Source: Leisingera aquaemixtae
GTDB lineage: Bacteria; Pseudomonadota; Alphaproteobacteria; Rhodobacterales; Rhodobacteraceae
Direction: 5' to 3'
Assembly: GCF_001458395.1 (NCBI RefSeq)
Contig: NZ_CYSR01000030.1
Location: forward strand, 1-64,000
DNA length: 64,000 nucleotides
The notes under the pieces are model-generated. The model searched no databases. It was not told the origin of the DNA and saw only the letters and a list, made by a program, of their open reading frames with translations. The translations under genes were made by a program, and so were the position numbers. Of this stretch, positions 44,505-52,966 are shown in pieces. Numbering within the stretch: position 1 is the first letter of the stretch; each line of letters opens with the position of its first letter.

Positions 44505-44585
44505 CGCACAGTTTTCTTGCCAGAAAGCCCCCTGCGGCCTAGCTTTTCCCTGTAGCACTTCCGTTTTGCGTACAGGGGGAAGCCT

Positions 44586-45791
44586 ATGAAGCTGACGTCG
44601 GTTGAAGGTCAGGATAACTTGCCGCGCTACTTTGCAGCGGTGTTTTCCAGGATCAAAGCCATGGAGGTCGGGCAGTTGGATATCCATCTGCCGGACGGGC
44701 GCGTCTTTTCGGCCAAGGGGCGCAATCCCGGCCCGGTTGCCGATCTGCATATCCACAACCCGGAGTGCTTTGCCCGGCTGATCCGCGAGGGCGACCTGGG
44801 CTTTTCCGATGCCTATCTCGAAGGCTGGTGGAGCACGTCCGACCTGCAGGCCTTCATGGATCTGGTTCATATGGGGGCAAATACTGTCTATGACGGTTTC
44901 CCGGGCCGCGGCCTGGCCCGCGCATACGAGCGGTTCCGGTTCTGGCTGCACCGCAACCACCGCCGCCAGGCCAAGAAAAACATCTCCTATCACTACGATC
45001 TGGGCAATGAGTTCTACGGAATGTGGCTGGACGACACGATGACCTATTCCAGCGCCCTGTTCCAAAGCGGCCAGGACAGCCTGGAAAAAGCGCAGACCGC
45101 CAAATACGCCTCGATGGTGGACCAGATGGGGGTCAAACCCGGCGACCACGTGCTGGAGATCGGCTGCGGCTGGGGCGGGTTCGCCGAGTATGCCGCCGGT
45201 CAGCGCGGGCTGCTGGTGACGGGCCTGACGATCAGTAAGGAACAGTTAAGGTTTGCCCGCGAAAGGCTCGAAAAAGCTGGTCTTTCGGACCGGGTGGAGC
45301 TGCGGTTGCAGGACTACCGCGACTGCCGCGGCCAGTTCGATGGCATCGCCTCGATCGAAATGTTCGAGGCGGTGGGCGAGAAATACTGGCCCGCCTATTT
45401 CAGCACCATCCGCGATCGGCTGAAACCCGGCGGTCAGGCCACCTTGCAGATCATCACCGTCGCCGACCGGCGCTGGGAGGTTTACCGCAAGGGTGTCGAT
45501 TTCATCCAGAAGCACATCTTCCCGGGCGGAATGCTGCCGTCCCCGAAGGTGCTGCGCGAACAGGTGGAAAGGGCGGGCCTCGGCGTCGTGCGCTCAATCG
45601 AATTCGGCGACAGCTACAACCAGACCCTGCGGCGCTGGCATGACACGTTCAATGCCCGCTGGGACCAGATTTCCGGCATGGGCTTTGACGACCGCTTTCA
45701 CAAGATGTGGAACTTTTACCTCACCTCCTGCGCGGCAGCCTTTAAGACTGGAAATTGCGACGTGACGCAGATTACAGTTGCGCATCGCTGA
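44586..45791 (+). CDS. cfa: Cyclopropane-fatty-acyl-phospholipid synthase family protein
   Basis: This SAM-dependent enzyme of 401 residues methylates double bonds of membrane lipid acyl chains. The N-terminal domain includes GDLGFSDAYLEGWWSTSDLQ, and the methyltransferase domain has ISYHYDLGNEFYGMWLDDTM, the SAM loop LEIGCGWGGFAEYAA near residue 195 and IEMFEAVGEKYWPAYFSTI. HIFPGGMLPSP and RRWHDTFNARWDQI near the end are also typical. Its product modifies the inner membrane under stress. Confidence 0.93.
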   Translation: MKLTSVEGQDNLPRYFAAVFSRIKAMEVGQLDIHLPDGRVFSAKGRNPGPVADLHIHNPECFARLIREGDLGFSDAYLEGWWSTSDLQAFMDLVHMGANTVYDGFPGRGLARAYERFRFWLHRNHRRQAKKNISYHYDLGNEFYGMWLDDTMTYSSALFQSGQDSLEKAQTAKYASMVDQMGVKPGDHVLEIGCGWGGFAEYAAGQRGLLVTGLTISKEQLRFARERLEKAGLSDRVELRLQDYRDCRGQFDGIASIEMFEAVGEKYWPAYFSTIRDRLKPGGQATLQIITVADRRWEVYRKGVDFIQKHIFPGGMLPSPKVLREQVERAGLGVVRSIEFGDSYNQTLRRWHDTFNARWDQISGMGFDDRFHKMWNFYLTSCAAAFKTGNCDVTQITVAHR

Positions 45792-45820
45792 GTGAACTGC
45801 CGCACGGATTTTGACACGAC

Positions 45821-46261
45821 ATGCCCACCGGAGCCCGACTGACCGCCGCTATCTGCCTGGGCCTGGTGGCGTTTTTTGCGTCCTTCCTGGTCATGCCGCT
45901 GATGCCCGAGGGCACGGATTTCGGCTATTTCGTGCATGTGAATGTGGCGCTGGGGCTGCTGTGCGGCTGGATCTTCATGGGCAGGCGGGCAGGCCGCGGC
46001 CTGGTGCCTGCCATCAATAACGGGATCACCGGCATGGCGGTGATGGTGCTTTGGGCGCTGTTCATCCAGGGTGCCTGGGAGATGTTCCGCCTCGCCATGC
46101 GGCACCGCTATGACGGCCCGTTTGAGGCGCTGTCGGCGATCTTTGTCATTGCGCTGGACTATTTCTTTGTTATCGCTGTGCCGTCCGTTCTGGTGCCGCT
46201 GGCCGTGGGCGGTGTGCTGGCCGGGCTCGCGACCGAAAACGCCTCCCGCCGCTGGCGTTGA
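45821..46261 (+). CDS. trgA: TrgA-like membrane protein (tellurite resistance locus)
   Basis: The 146-residue protein has four hydrophobic spans (for example LTAAICLGLVAFFASFLVMP and IFVIALDYFFVIAVPSVLVP). It resembles TrgA of Rhodobacter sphaeroides, where trgA, trgB and cysK lie together and were linked to tellurite resistance. The same three-gene order is present here. How TrgA acts is not known. It starts 30 bases after cfa. Confidence 0.82.
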   Translation: MPTGARLTAAICLGLVAFFASFLVMPLMPEGTDFGYFVHVNVALGLLCGWIFMGRRAGRGLVPAINNGITGMAVMVLWALFIQGAWEMFRLAMRHRYDGPFEALSAIFVIALDYFFVIAVPSVLVPLAVGGVLAGLATENASRRWR

Positions 46262-46291
46262 TTGACATTTCTTAACAACGGGTTACCGACC

Positions 46292-47416
46292 GTGGCTAAT
46301 CTCTTTTTCTTTGGCACCCTGCGCCATCTTCCTTTGCTTGAGCTGGTTCTGGGCCGCAGCGGCGAGGCCCTGAACGCACAGCCGGCGGCGCTGCCCGGGC
46401 ATGGGGTTTACCAGGTCGCGGGGCAGCCGTTTCCTGCGATTGAGGAACGGGCGGGTGCCACCGCTGCCGGTATTCTAGTGCAGGATCTCACGCCCGCCTG
46501 CCTGGATGCGCTCAACTTCTACGAGGGCGGCTTTGGCTACGCGCTGAAACCGGTCACCGTGCAGCTGGAGGACGGCAGCACCGCTCCGGCTGAGGTCTAT
46601 TTCCCCGAACCCGGCCTGTGGCAGACGGCGGAGCCCTGGGATCTGGCGGCCTGGGTGGAGGAGTGGGGCGCGCTGTCCTTGCGCGCCGCCGAAGAGGTGA
46701 TGGCCTACCACGGCCGCATGAGCGCAGAGGAGGTGGCCCGCTGCTTCCCCTCGGTCCGCCGCCGCGCCGCGGCCTGGCTGGCCGCGCAGGCCCGCCCGGG
46801 CGCGCCGGACCGTGATCTGTCCAGGGACGTGGTCGTCCACAGCCACACTCGCGCCTGGCTGAACTTCTTCGCGATGGAGGAGATGGAACTGCAATTCCGC
46901 CGCTACGACGGCAGCATGAGCCCGGTGATGCACCGCTCTGCCGCGATGGCGGGCCATGCGGCGGTGGTGCTGCCCTATGACCCGGTCCGCGATCAGGTGC
47001 TGCTGGTGGAGCAATTCCGCGCACCCCCCTTCATCATGGGCGAGGCCAGCCCCTGGATGTGGGAGCCGGTGGCGGGTGTGATCGACCCGGGCGAAACGCC
47101 CGAGGAAACCGCCATTCGCGAGGCGCAGGAGGAGGCAGGCGTCACCGTTGAGCGGCTGGAAGCCGTGGCGCAGGTCTATCCCTCAAGCGGCGCATTGGCG
47201 GAATTTATTCACGTTTTCATAGGCATATCGGACCTTTCTGATGTCAACGGCGGCGGCGGCGTTGCAGGCGAGGGGGAGGATATCCGCAGCAAGATCCTCA
47301 GCTATGAGGAGTTGATGCTGGGGGTGGATGACCAGATCTATCAGGACATGCCGCTGGTGACCGCGGCGCTGTGGCTGTCACGCCACCGTGAACGGCTGCG
47401 GAACGCACGCTCCTGA
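46292..47416 (+). CDS. trgB: TrgB-like fusion of a GGCT-type domain and a Nudix hydrolase
   Basis: The N-terminal about 130 residues (LFFFGTLRHLPLLELVLGRS, LNFYEGGFGYALKPVTVQ) look like the gamma-glutamylcyclotransferase-like AIG2 fold. The C-terminal half is a Nudix ADP-sugar pyrophosphatase with the Nudix box GVIDPGETPEETAIREAQEEAG. A LVEQFRAPPF segment precedes that box. Homologues are the TrgB proteins of the tellurite locus. I chose GTG at 46292, where the family pattern starts. A TTG at 46262 directly after trgA is another option. It is followed by cysK. Confidence 0.82.
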   Translation: MANLFFFGTLRHLPLLELVLGRSGEALNAQPAALPGHGVYQVAGQPFPAIEERAGATAAGILVQDLTPACLDALNFYEGGFGYALKPVTVQLEDGSTAPAEVYFPEPGLWQTAEPWDLAAWVEEWGALSLRAAEEVMAYHGRMSAEEVARCFPSVRRRAAAWLAAQARPGAPDRDLSRDVVVHSHTRAWLNFFAMEEMELQFRRYDGSMSPVMHRSAAMAGHAAVVLPYDPVRDQVLLVEQFRAPPFIMGEASPWMWEPVAGVIDPGETPEETAIREAQEEAGVTVERLEAVAQVYPSSGALAEFIHVFIGISDLSDVNGGGGVAGEGEDIRSKILSYEELMLGVDDQIYQDMPLVTAALWLSRHRERLRNARS

Positions 47417-47484
47417 GCCGCTTCGCGCCTTGTGAACACCGGGGCGCTTGGTTACATCTTGGGGAACAGATCGAAAGGGATACC

Positions 47485-48519
47485 ATGCGCATTGCACGTG
47501 ATTTGGCTGATGCCATCGGCCACACACCTCTTATCCGCCTGAACCGCGTCAGCGAAGAGACCGGCTGCGAGATCCTGGGCAAGGCGGAATTCATGAATCC
47601 TGGCCAGTCGGTCAAGGACCGGGCGGCGCTCTATATCATCAAGGATGCTGTGGCCCGCGGTGAGCTGAAGCCGGGCGGCACCATTGTCGAAGGCACTGCC
47701 GGCAACACCGGCATCGGCCTGGCGCTGGTCGGCGCATCGATGGGCTTCAAGACGGTGATCGTGATCCCGGAAACCCAGTCCGAAGAAAAGAAGGACATGC
47801 TGCGCCTGGCGGGCGCCCAGCTGGTCCAGGTGCCTGCGGCGCCTTACAAAAATCCCAACAACTATGTGCGCTATTCCCAGCGTCTGGCGGAAAAACTGGC
47901 CCAGACAGAGTCGAACGGCGCGATCTGGGCCAACCAGTTCGACAACGTGGCCAACCGCCAGGCCCATGTGGAAACCACCGGCCCGGAAATCTGGGAACAG
48001 ACCAGCGGCAAGGTCGACGGCTTTGTCTGCGCTGTCGGCTCCGGCGGCACCCTGGCGGGCGTGGCCGAGGCGCTGCAGCCCAAGGGCGTGAAGATCGGCC
48101 TGGCCGATCCGATGGGCGCGGCGCTCTTCTCCTATTACACCACTGGCGAGCTGGCCTCCGACGGCAGCTCGATCACCGAGGGCATCGGCCAGGGCCGGAT
48201 CACCAAGAACCTGGAAGGCTTCACGCCTGATTTCAGTTATCAGGTGCCGGACGGCGAGGCGCTGCCGTTTGTCTTCGACCTGCTGCACGAGGAAGGCCTG
48301 GTGCTGGGCGGCTCCTCCGGCATTAACATTGCAGGCGCTGTGCGCATGGCTAAGGACATGGGCCCGGGCAAGACCATCGTCACCGTTCTGTGCGACTATG
48401 GCACCCGCTACCAGTCCAAACTGTTCAACCCGGATTTCCTGCGGGAGAAAGACCTGCCGGTGCCGGAGTGGATGACCCATACGCCTGCGTCCATTCCCGG
48501 CGTATTTGAGGACGTATGA
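47485..48519 (+). CDS. cysK: Cysteine synthase A
   Basis: CysK makes cysteine from O-acetylserine and sulfide. The 344-residue PLP enzyme has Lys44 in NPGQSVKDRAALYI as the cofactor lysine, the substrate loop EGTAGNTGIGLALVG, AVGSGGTLAGVAEAL for phosphate binding and GLVLGGSSGINIAGAV. In the trgAB context extra cysteine may help against oxyanion stress; that link comes from R. sphaeroides. Its stop overlaps the MscS-type gene start (ATGA). Confidence 0.95.
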   Translation: MRIARDLADAIGHTPLIRLNRVSEETGCEILGKAEFMNPGQSVKDRAALYIIKDAVARGELKPGGTIVEGTAGNTGIGLALVGASMGFKTVIVIPETQSEEKKDMLRLAGAQLVQVPAAPYKNPNNYVRYSQRLAEKLAQTESNGAIWANQFDNVANRQAHVETTGPEIWEQTSGKVDGFVCAVGSGGTLAGVAEALQPKGVKIGLADPMGAALFSYYTTGELASDGSSITEGIGQGRITKNLEGFTPDFSYQVPDGEALPFVFDLLHEEGLVLGGSSGINIAGAVRMAKDMGPGKTIVTVLCDYGTRYQSKLFNPDFLREKDLPVPEWMTHTPASIPGVFEDV

Positions 48520-50972
48520 CAGCTTTCATAACCGCTTTGCGGACTGTTTTGCTGGGGCTGGCCTTCGCGGCCGGCCTCGCTATGCCTGGCCTGGCGCAGC
48601 TGAACGCTGAATCCCGGGCTGTTTATCAGGACTGGCTGAAGACCGCCAACCGCGCGGAGGAGGTCATTGACGCCAGACGGGCCTCCAGCGCTGCGCTGGA
48701 AACCCTGCGCAAGGAGCTGGCCGGCTACCGGCAGAACTTCCTGGACGCACGCACCGAAAACGGTGACCGTCTTGAGACGCTTGAAGGCCAGCTTGCCGCC
48801 CTTGGCGAGCCGCCTGCCGAGGGCCAGAGCGAGCCCGAGGACATCGCCCAGCTGCGCAGCTCGCTGGAGCAGCAGCTGAAAGACCTCAAGGTTCCGCGCA
48901 TCGTGGCGGAAGAGGCCTTCAGCCGCGCCAACGGCCTGATTTCCGAAATTGACAAGATCATCCGCGAGCGCCGCACCCGCAAGCTGCTGGAGCGCGGCCC
49001 GTCGCCTCTGAACCCCGAGAACTGGCCGGGCGCGTGGCGCTCCCTGTCTCGGTCTGCCGGCTCGCTTCTGAATGAAACGGTCATCCGCATTGGCAGCGCC
49101 ACCACCGCCGAGCGGATTCAGAACAGTCTGCCTGCCTTGCTTCTGCTGCTGGTGATTTCCGCGCTGCTGCTGGCGCGCGGCCGGGCCTGGGCCCATGCGG
49201 CGGGCGACTATCTGCGCCAGTTCGGCAGCAGCGGCCGCGGCGTTTGGGGCTTTGTGGTCTCGCTGCTGGAGGTGATCGTGCCTTTCGTCGGCATCCTCCT
49301 GCTGGTGGCGGCTGTCGACCTGTCCGGCATACTCGGGTTCCGCGGTGCTGTGCTGCTGGATCACATCCCCGGCTGGGCGCTGCTGATCCTGTCCTTCCAT
49401 TGGCTGGGCAACCAGCTGTTTTCCGGCCGGATCGAAAACGACCTGGTCCCGGTGCAGGAGGGGCGCCTGAACGAAACCCGGCTGATGGTCGATATCCTGG
49501 CGGTGATCCTGGTTCTGCAAGATGCGCTGAGCCTGGTGGAAAACATCGACAACATCCCGGCAGAAGCCCATGCGGTCGCCAGCTTCCCGCTGATCATGGG
49601 TGCTGCACTGGTGCTGCTGCGCCTGCACCGGATCGGCGCCAAGCGCCGCCAGCAGCAAAGCGAGGACGATGCGGACGAAGACGGCGCCATTGCTGCCGGT
49701 GCCAACCGGGTCATGACGCTGGTGCGCCGCGCCACCTACCTCCTGGGGTTCGTGTCCCCGGTGCTGGCCGCCTTCGGCTATGTCAACGCGGCAGAGGCGC
49801 TGATCTATCCGGCGGCTTCCACCTTGGCGCTGCTGGCGGCCCTTTTGGTGCTGCAGCGCTTCCTGGGCGACGTCTACGGCTGGCTGTCCGGAAAGGGTTC
49901 TGAGGCACGGGATTCGCTGTTTGCGGTTCTGATCGGTTTCCTGCTGGTAACCTTGGCGCTGCCGCTGCTGGCGCTGATCTGGGGCGCGCGGGTGGCCGAC
50001 CTGACAGAGCTGTGGTCGCGGTTCCTGGAGGGCTTCCAGATCGGCGGCACCCGGATTTCGCCCACCGCCTTTCTGACGTTCGCCATCGTTTTCGCCATCG
50101 GCTACGCCCTGACGCGGCTGGTGCAGGGGTCTTTGCGCAACTCGCTTCTGCCCAAGACCAAGATTGATCCGGGCGGCCAGAACGCGATTACTTCCGGGCT
50201 TGGCTATGTCGGCATCTTCCTGGCCGCGGTGGTGGCGATCTCCATGGCGGGCCTCGACCTGTCCTCGCTCGCTATCGTCGCCGGTGCGCTGTCGGTCGGT
50301 ATCGGCTTCGGCTTGCAGACCATCGTGTCCAACTTCGTCTCCGGCATCATCCTGCTGATCGAGCGTCCGGTCTCCAAGGGCGACTGGATCGAAGTCGGCG
50401 GGCTGATGGGATATGTCCGCGACATCTCGGTACGCTCCACCCGGATCGAGACCTTCGACCGCACCGACGTGATCGTGCCGAACTCCGACCTGATCTCGGG
50501 CACCGTCACCAACTACACCCGCGGCAACACCGTGGGCCGGGTGATCGTGCCGGTCGGCGTCGCCTATGGCACCGACCCGCGCAAGGTGGAGGCGATCCTG
50601 AGCGATATTGCCAAGGGCCATCCGATGGTGCTGCTCAACCCGGCGCCCTCGGTGGTGTTCCAGGGCTTCGGCGCCGATTCCCTCGATTTCGAGATTCGCG
50701 CCATCCTGCGCGACGTGAACTGGGTGCTGTCGGTGAAATCCGACTTGAACTATGAAATCGCCAGGCGCTTCCAGGAAGAAGGGGTCGAAATCCCCTTCAT
50801 GCAGCGCGACATCTGGATCCGCAATCCGGAAGCGCTGGCCCAGGCCCAGGCTGCAAGCACTGCCGAAACGCCCGCATCCGCCCCCGCGGCTGCACCGCCA
50901 AAGCCGGATCTGGACGATCTGCAGCACGATCCCGACAACGATGCTGAAGGAGATTCAGATGCCGACAAGTGA
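48516..50972 (+). CDS. Large MscS-type mechanosensitive channel with DUF3772
   Basis: The 818-residue protein begins with a signal peptide ending GLAQ and a periplasmic DUF3772 helical region (about 30-180). Many membrane spans follow up to about residue 600. The MscS core has the pore helix GALSVGIGFGLQTIVSNFVSG and the beta domain RPVSKGDWIEVGGLMGYVRD with NSDLISGTVTNYTR. The C-terminal tail is acidic and Pro/Ala-rich. It should act as an osmotic safety valve. It is coupled to cysK upstream and overlaps the alanyl-editing gene downstream. Confidence 0.9.
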   Translation: MTAFITALRTVLLGLAFAAGLAMPGLAQLNAESRAVYQDWLKTANRAEEVIDARRASSAALETLRKELAGYRQNFLDARTENGDRLETLEGQLAALGEPPAEGQSEPEDIAQLRSSLEQQLKDLKVPRIVAEEAFSRANGLISEIDKIIRERRTRKLLERGPSPLNPENWPGAWRSLSRSAGSLLNETVIRIGSATTAERIQNSLPALLLLLVISALLLARGRAWAHAAGDYLRQFGSSGRGVWGFVVSLLEVIVPFVGILLLVAAVDLSGILGFRGAVLLDHIPGWALLILSFHWLGNQLFSGRIENDLVPVQEGRLNETRLMVDILAVILVLQDALSLVENIDNIPAEAHAVASFPLIMGAALVLLRLHRIGAKRRQQQSEDDADEDGAIAAGANRVMTLVRRATYLLGFVSPVLAAFGYVNAAEALIYPAASTLALLAALLVLQRFLGDVYGWLSGKGSEARDSLFAVLIGFLLVTLALPLLALIWGARVADLTELWSRFLEGFQIGGTRISPTAFLTFAIVFAIGYALTRLVQGSLRNSLLPKTKIDPGGQNAITSGLGYVGIFLAAVVAISMAGLDLSSLAIVAGALSVGIGFGLQTIVSNFVSGIILLIERPVSKGDWIEVGGLMGYVRDISVRSTRIETFDRTDVIVPNSDLISGTVTNYTRGNTVGRVIVPVGVAYGTDPRKVEAILSDIAKGHPMVLLNPAPSVVFQGFGADSLDFEIRAILRDVNWVLSVKSDLNYEIARRFQEEGVEIPFMQRDIWIRNPEALAQAQAASTAETPASAPAAAPPKPDLDDLQHDPDNDAEGDSDADK

Positions 50973-51684
50973 GCTTTTGTACCGCAAGGACGCCTATGCC
51001 CGGATGACCGAGGCCGAGGTTCTGGCGCAAACGGATCAGGGCGGGATCATCCTCGACCGCACATTGTTTTACGCCACCGGCGGCGGCCAGCCCGGCGACA
51101 GCGGCAAGCTGCTGTGGGCGGAGGGGCAATGCAGCATCGCCACCACCGTCAAAGGCGAGGACGGCGTGGTGGTGCTGGTGCCGGAGGAGGGCTCGGCCCT
51201 GCCTCCCGTTGGTGCCACGGTGACCCAGGTGCTCGACTGGGACCGCCGCTATGGCCATATGCGGGTGCATACGGCGCTGCACCTTCTGTCCGTGGTTATC
51301 CCTTTGGAAGTGACCGGCGGTTCGATCAGCGACGGCAAAGGGCGGCTCGATTTCAACATGCCCGAGGCGCCAGAGGACAAGCAGGCGCTTCAGGACCAGT
51401 TGCAGGCGCTCATTGACCGCGATCTGGAGGTGACCGAGGACTGGATCACCGACGCTGAACTGGACGCCAATCCGCAGCTGGTGAAAACCATGTCGGTCTC
51501 GCCGCCGCGCGGGGCAGGGAAGGTGCGGCTGGTGCGGATCGGTACCGGACAAGAGCAGATTGACCTGCAGCCCTGCGGCGGCACCCACGTCAAGCGCACC
51601 CGCGAGATCGGCAAAATCCGCCTTGGCAAGGTAGAGAAAAAGGGCAAACAGAACCGCCGCGTCTACCTGCATCTGGAGGGCTGA
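50959..51684 (+). CDS. AlaX-type alanyl-tRNA editing protein
   Basis: This free-standing editing protein (241 residues) hydrolyses Ser- or Gly-tRNA(Ala). The zinc ligands are visible as HTALH near residue 103 and CGGTH near 205. The N-terminal barrel contains LDRTLFYATGGGQPGDSG, usual for the longer AlaX type. The ATG lies behind AAGGAG and overlaps the end of the MscS gene by 14 bases. Confidence 0.92.
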   Translation: MPTSELLYRKDAYARMTEAEVLAQTDQGGIILDRTLFYATGGGQPGDSGKLLWAEGQCSIATTVKGEDGVVVLVPEEGSALPPVGATVTQVLDWDRRYGHMRVHTALHLLSVVIPLEVTGGSISDGKGRLDFNMPEAPEDKQALQDQLQALIDRDLEVTEDWITDAELDANPQLVKTMSVSPPRGAGKVRLVRIGTGQEQIDLQPCGGTHVKRTREIGKIRLGKVEKKGKQNRRVYLHLEG

Positions 51685-51764
51685 AAAAGATTGGGGGGAA
51701 GGCGCATTTTTTGCCATTTCGGCTCTTGCAATTCCCCTGCCAATCCTTCAAAAGCCCCCTCAAC

Positions 51765-51854
51765 GGAGAGGTGGCCGAGTGGTCGAAGGCGCACGCCTGG
51801 AAAGTGTGTAGGCGGGAAACCGTCTCCAGGGTTCGAATCCCTGTCTCTCCGCCA
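51765..51854 (+). tRNA. tRNA-Ser (anticodon GGA)
   Basis: The 90-base sequence has acceptor strands GGAGAGG and TCTCTCC, the class II long variable arm, the anticodon loop CTGGAAA (GGA) and T loop TTCGAAT. It ends with discriminator G and an encoded CCA. Confidence 0.96.
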
Positions 51855-51956
51855 TAACCCCAGCAGAATGGCACGTTTAGGCCGCCGCAAATGATCCCAG
51901 CGCCAGTGCTGTGCGCCGGTTGCTGCGGGTTGTTCGAACCGGTAGCGGCGGCCGGG

Positions 51957-52154
51957 TCAGTTGGGCCGGACCGCCACCAGAACGACACCCAATTCCTGTT
52001 CCAGCTCCTGCAGTTTCTTAAGCTGGTCTTCCGGCAGCGCGGCGGTATCCGCCTCGACCTCGGCCAGCGCAACGACAGGGCTGCCGATATCCTTTTCAAG
52101 ATCCTGGATCGCGTGGAGCTTCTCCGCTTCGAGCGTGGCGAGGGGGTAGAGCAT
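51957..52154 (-). CDS. Small conserved hypothetical protein
   Basis: This 65-residue protein starts MLYPLATLEAEKLHAIQDLE behind an AGGAG site. It is mostly helical and acidic, with KKLQELEQELGVVLVAVRPN at the end. Length and composition look real, and similar short proteins occur in roseobacters. No function is known. It converges on tRNA-Ser. Confidence 0.65.
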   Translation of the reverse strand: MLYPLATLEAEKLHAIQDLEKDIGSPVVALAEVEADTAALPEDQLKKLQELEQELGVVLVAVRPN

Positions 52155-52966
52155 TGCAGTCTCCTGTCTGTTGATGCGGGTGAGTATAGCCGGTTTTTGG
52201 GATCGAGGGAGGGATTGATTGCACGCCGGGCCGCGCGGGCGCGTGGCCGGGGATGGCGCAGTTCCGCGGGCTTTAATAAAGTCTTTGGCGTTTTTAGCTT
52301 TCTGGTCAGGCCGCGCTGACCGTCCGGTTAGGGGCTTTGATTCGAAAGAACAGGCGGGCCGGACCGGCATCCGGTGGAAACAAACGCCTGAAATCCCGGG
52401 AATTGAGGCCAAATTCCGCCCCATTTCCTACGCAGCGCCGGGCAACCGCAGCGGGTGCCGGCCGCATCCAGCGCTTCAGCCGGTGTTCCGGATGTGGAAA
52501 CATATACGGCGCAAAGCCGGCCACCGCATGCGGCACTTCGCAAATTTTTCCAGGTTTCGGCATCTGCCGCCCCCGGAAATGGAAACAATGCGGGCGGAAA
52601 TCCTTCCGCCTCCGGGCGGCTGCCGTGCTTAATGCGAGGAATTTTAGGCAATTTTTTAACTTTGAGGGCCGGGGTGCCTAAAGTATGGATGGATTAGCCC
52701 ATTTGGGGGGCGAGTTCTGCAAGCTGCTGAACCGTGGTGGACTGCTAAATTTTGAGACAAGTCCCGGTGCTGATTTACGGGCACACCACTGATCAGAAAG
52801 CTACGGCCATCCGATTGCGCGTTGTTTCAGCGCGCAAACCAGTGCGCGCGCGCTCTGGCTCCCCATCCGTGTGGGCTGGTGTTCTGACTGCGGCGGACCG
52901 CATGGCTGTCCGGCGGACCCGGCAGATGGGGATTTTCGCCTGACCGGTGAGGAGAGGGTAGTGACA
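52155..52966. other. Long intergenic region before the Hint protein
   Basis: About 810 bases without a convincing gene. Several overlapping short frames exist but have no ribosome site or family pattern. An AT-rich patch around 52630-52670 (GGCAATTTTTTAACTTTGAG) could hold the promoter of the downstream secreted-protein gene. I saw no RNA gene or repeat here. Confidence 0.5.

Noticed and set aside
52871-52966. A 32-residue N-terminal extension of the Hint protein
   Set aside because: A strong GGAGAGGG site lies just before the ATG at 52967, and the extension (Cys/Gly/Asp rich) is not a signal sequence.
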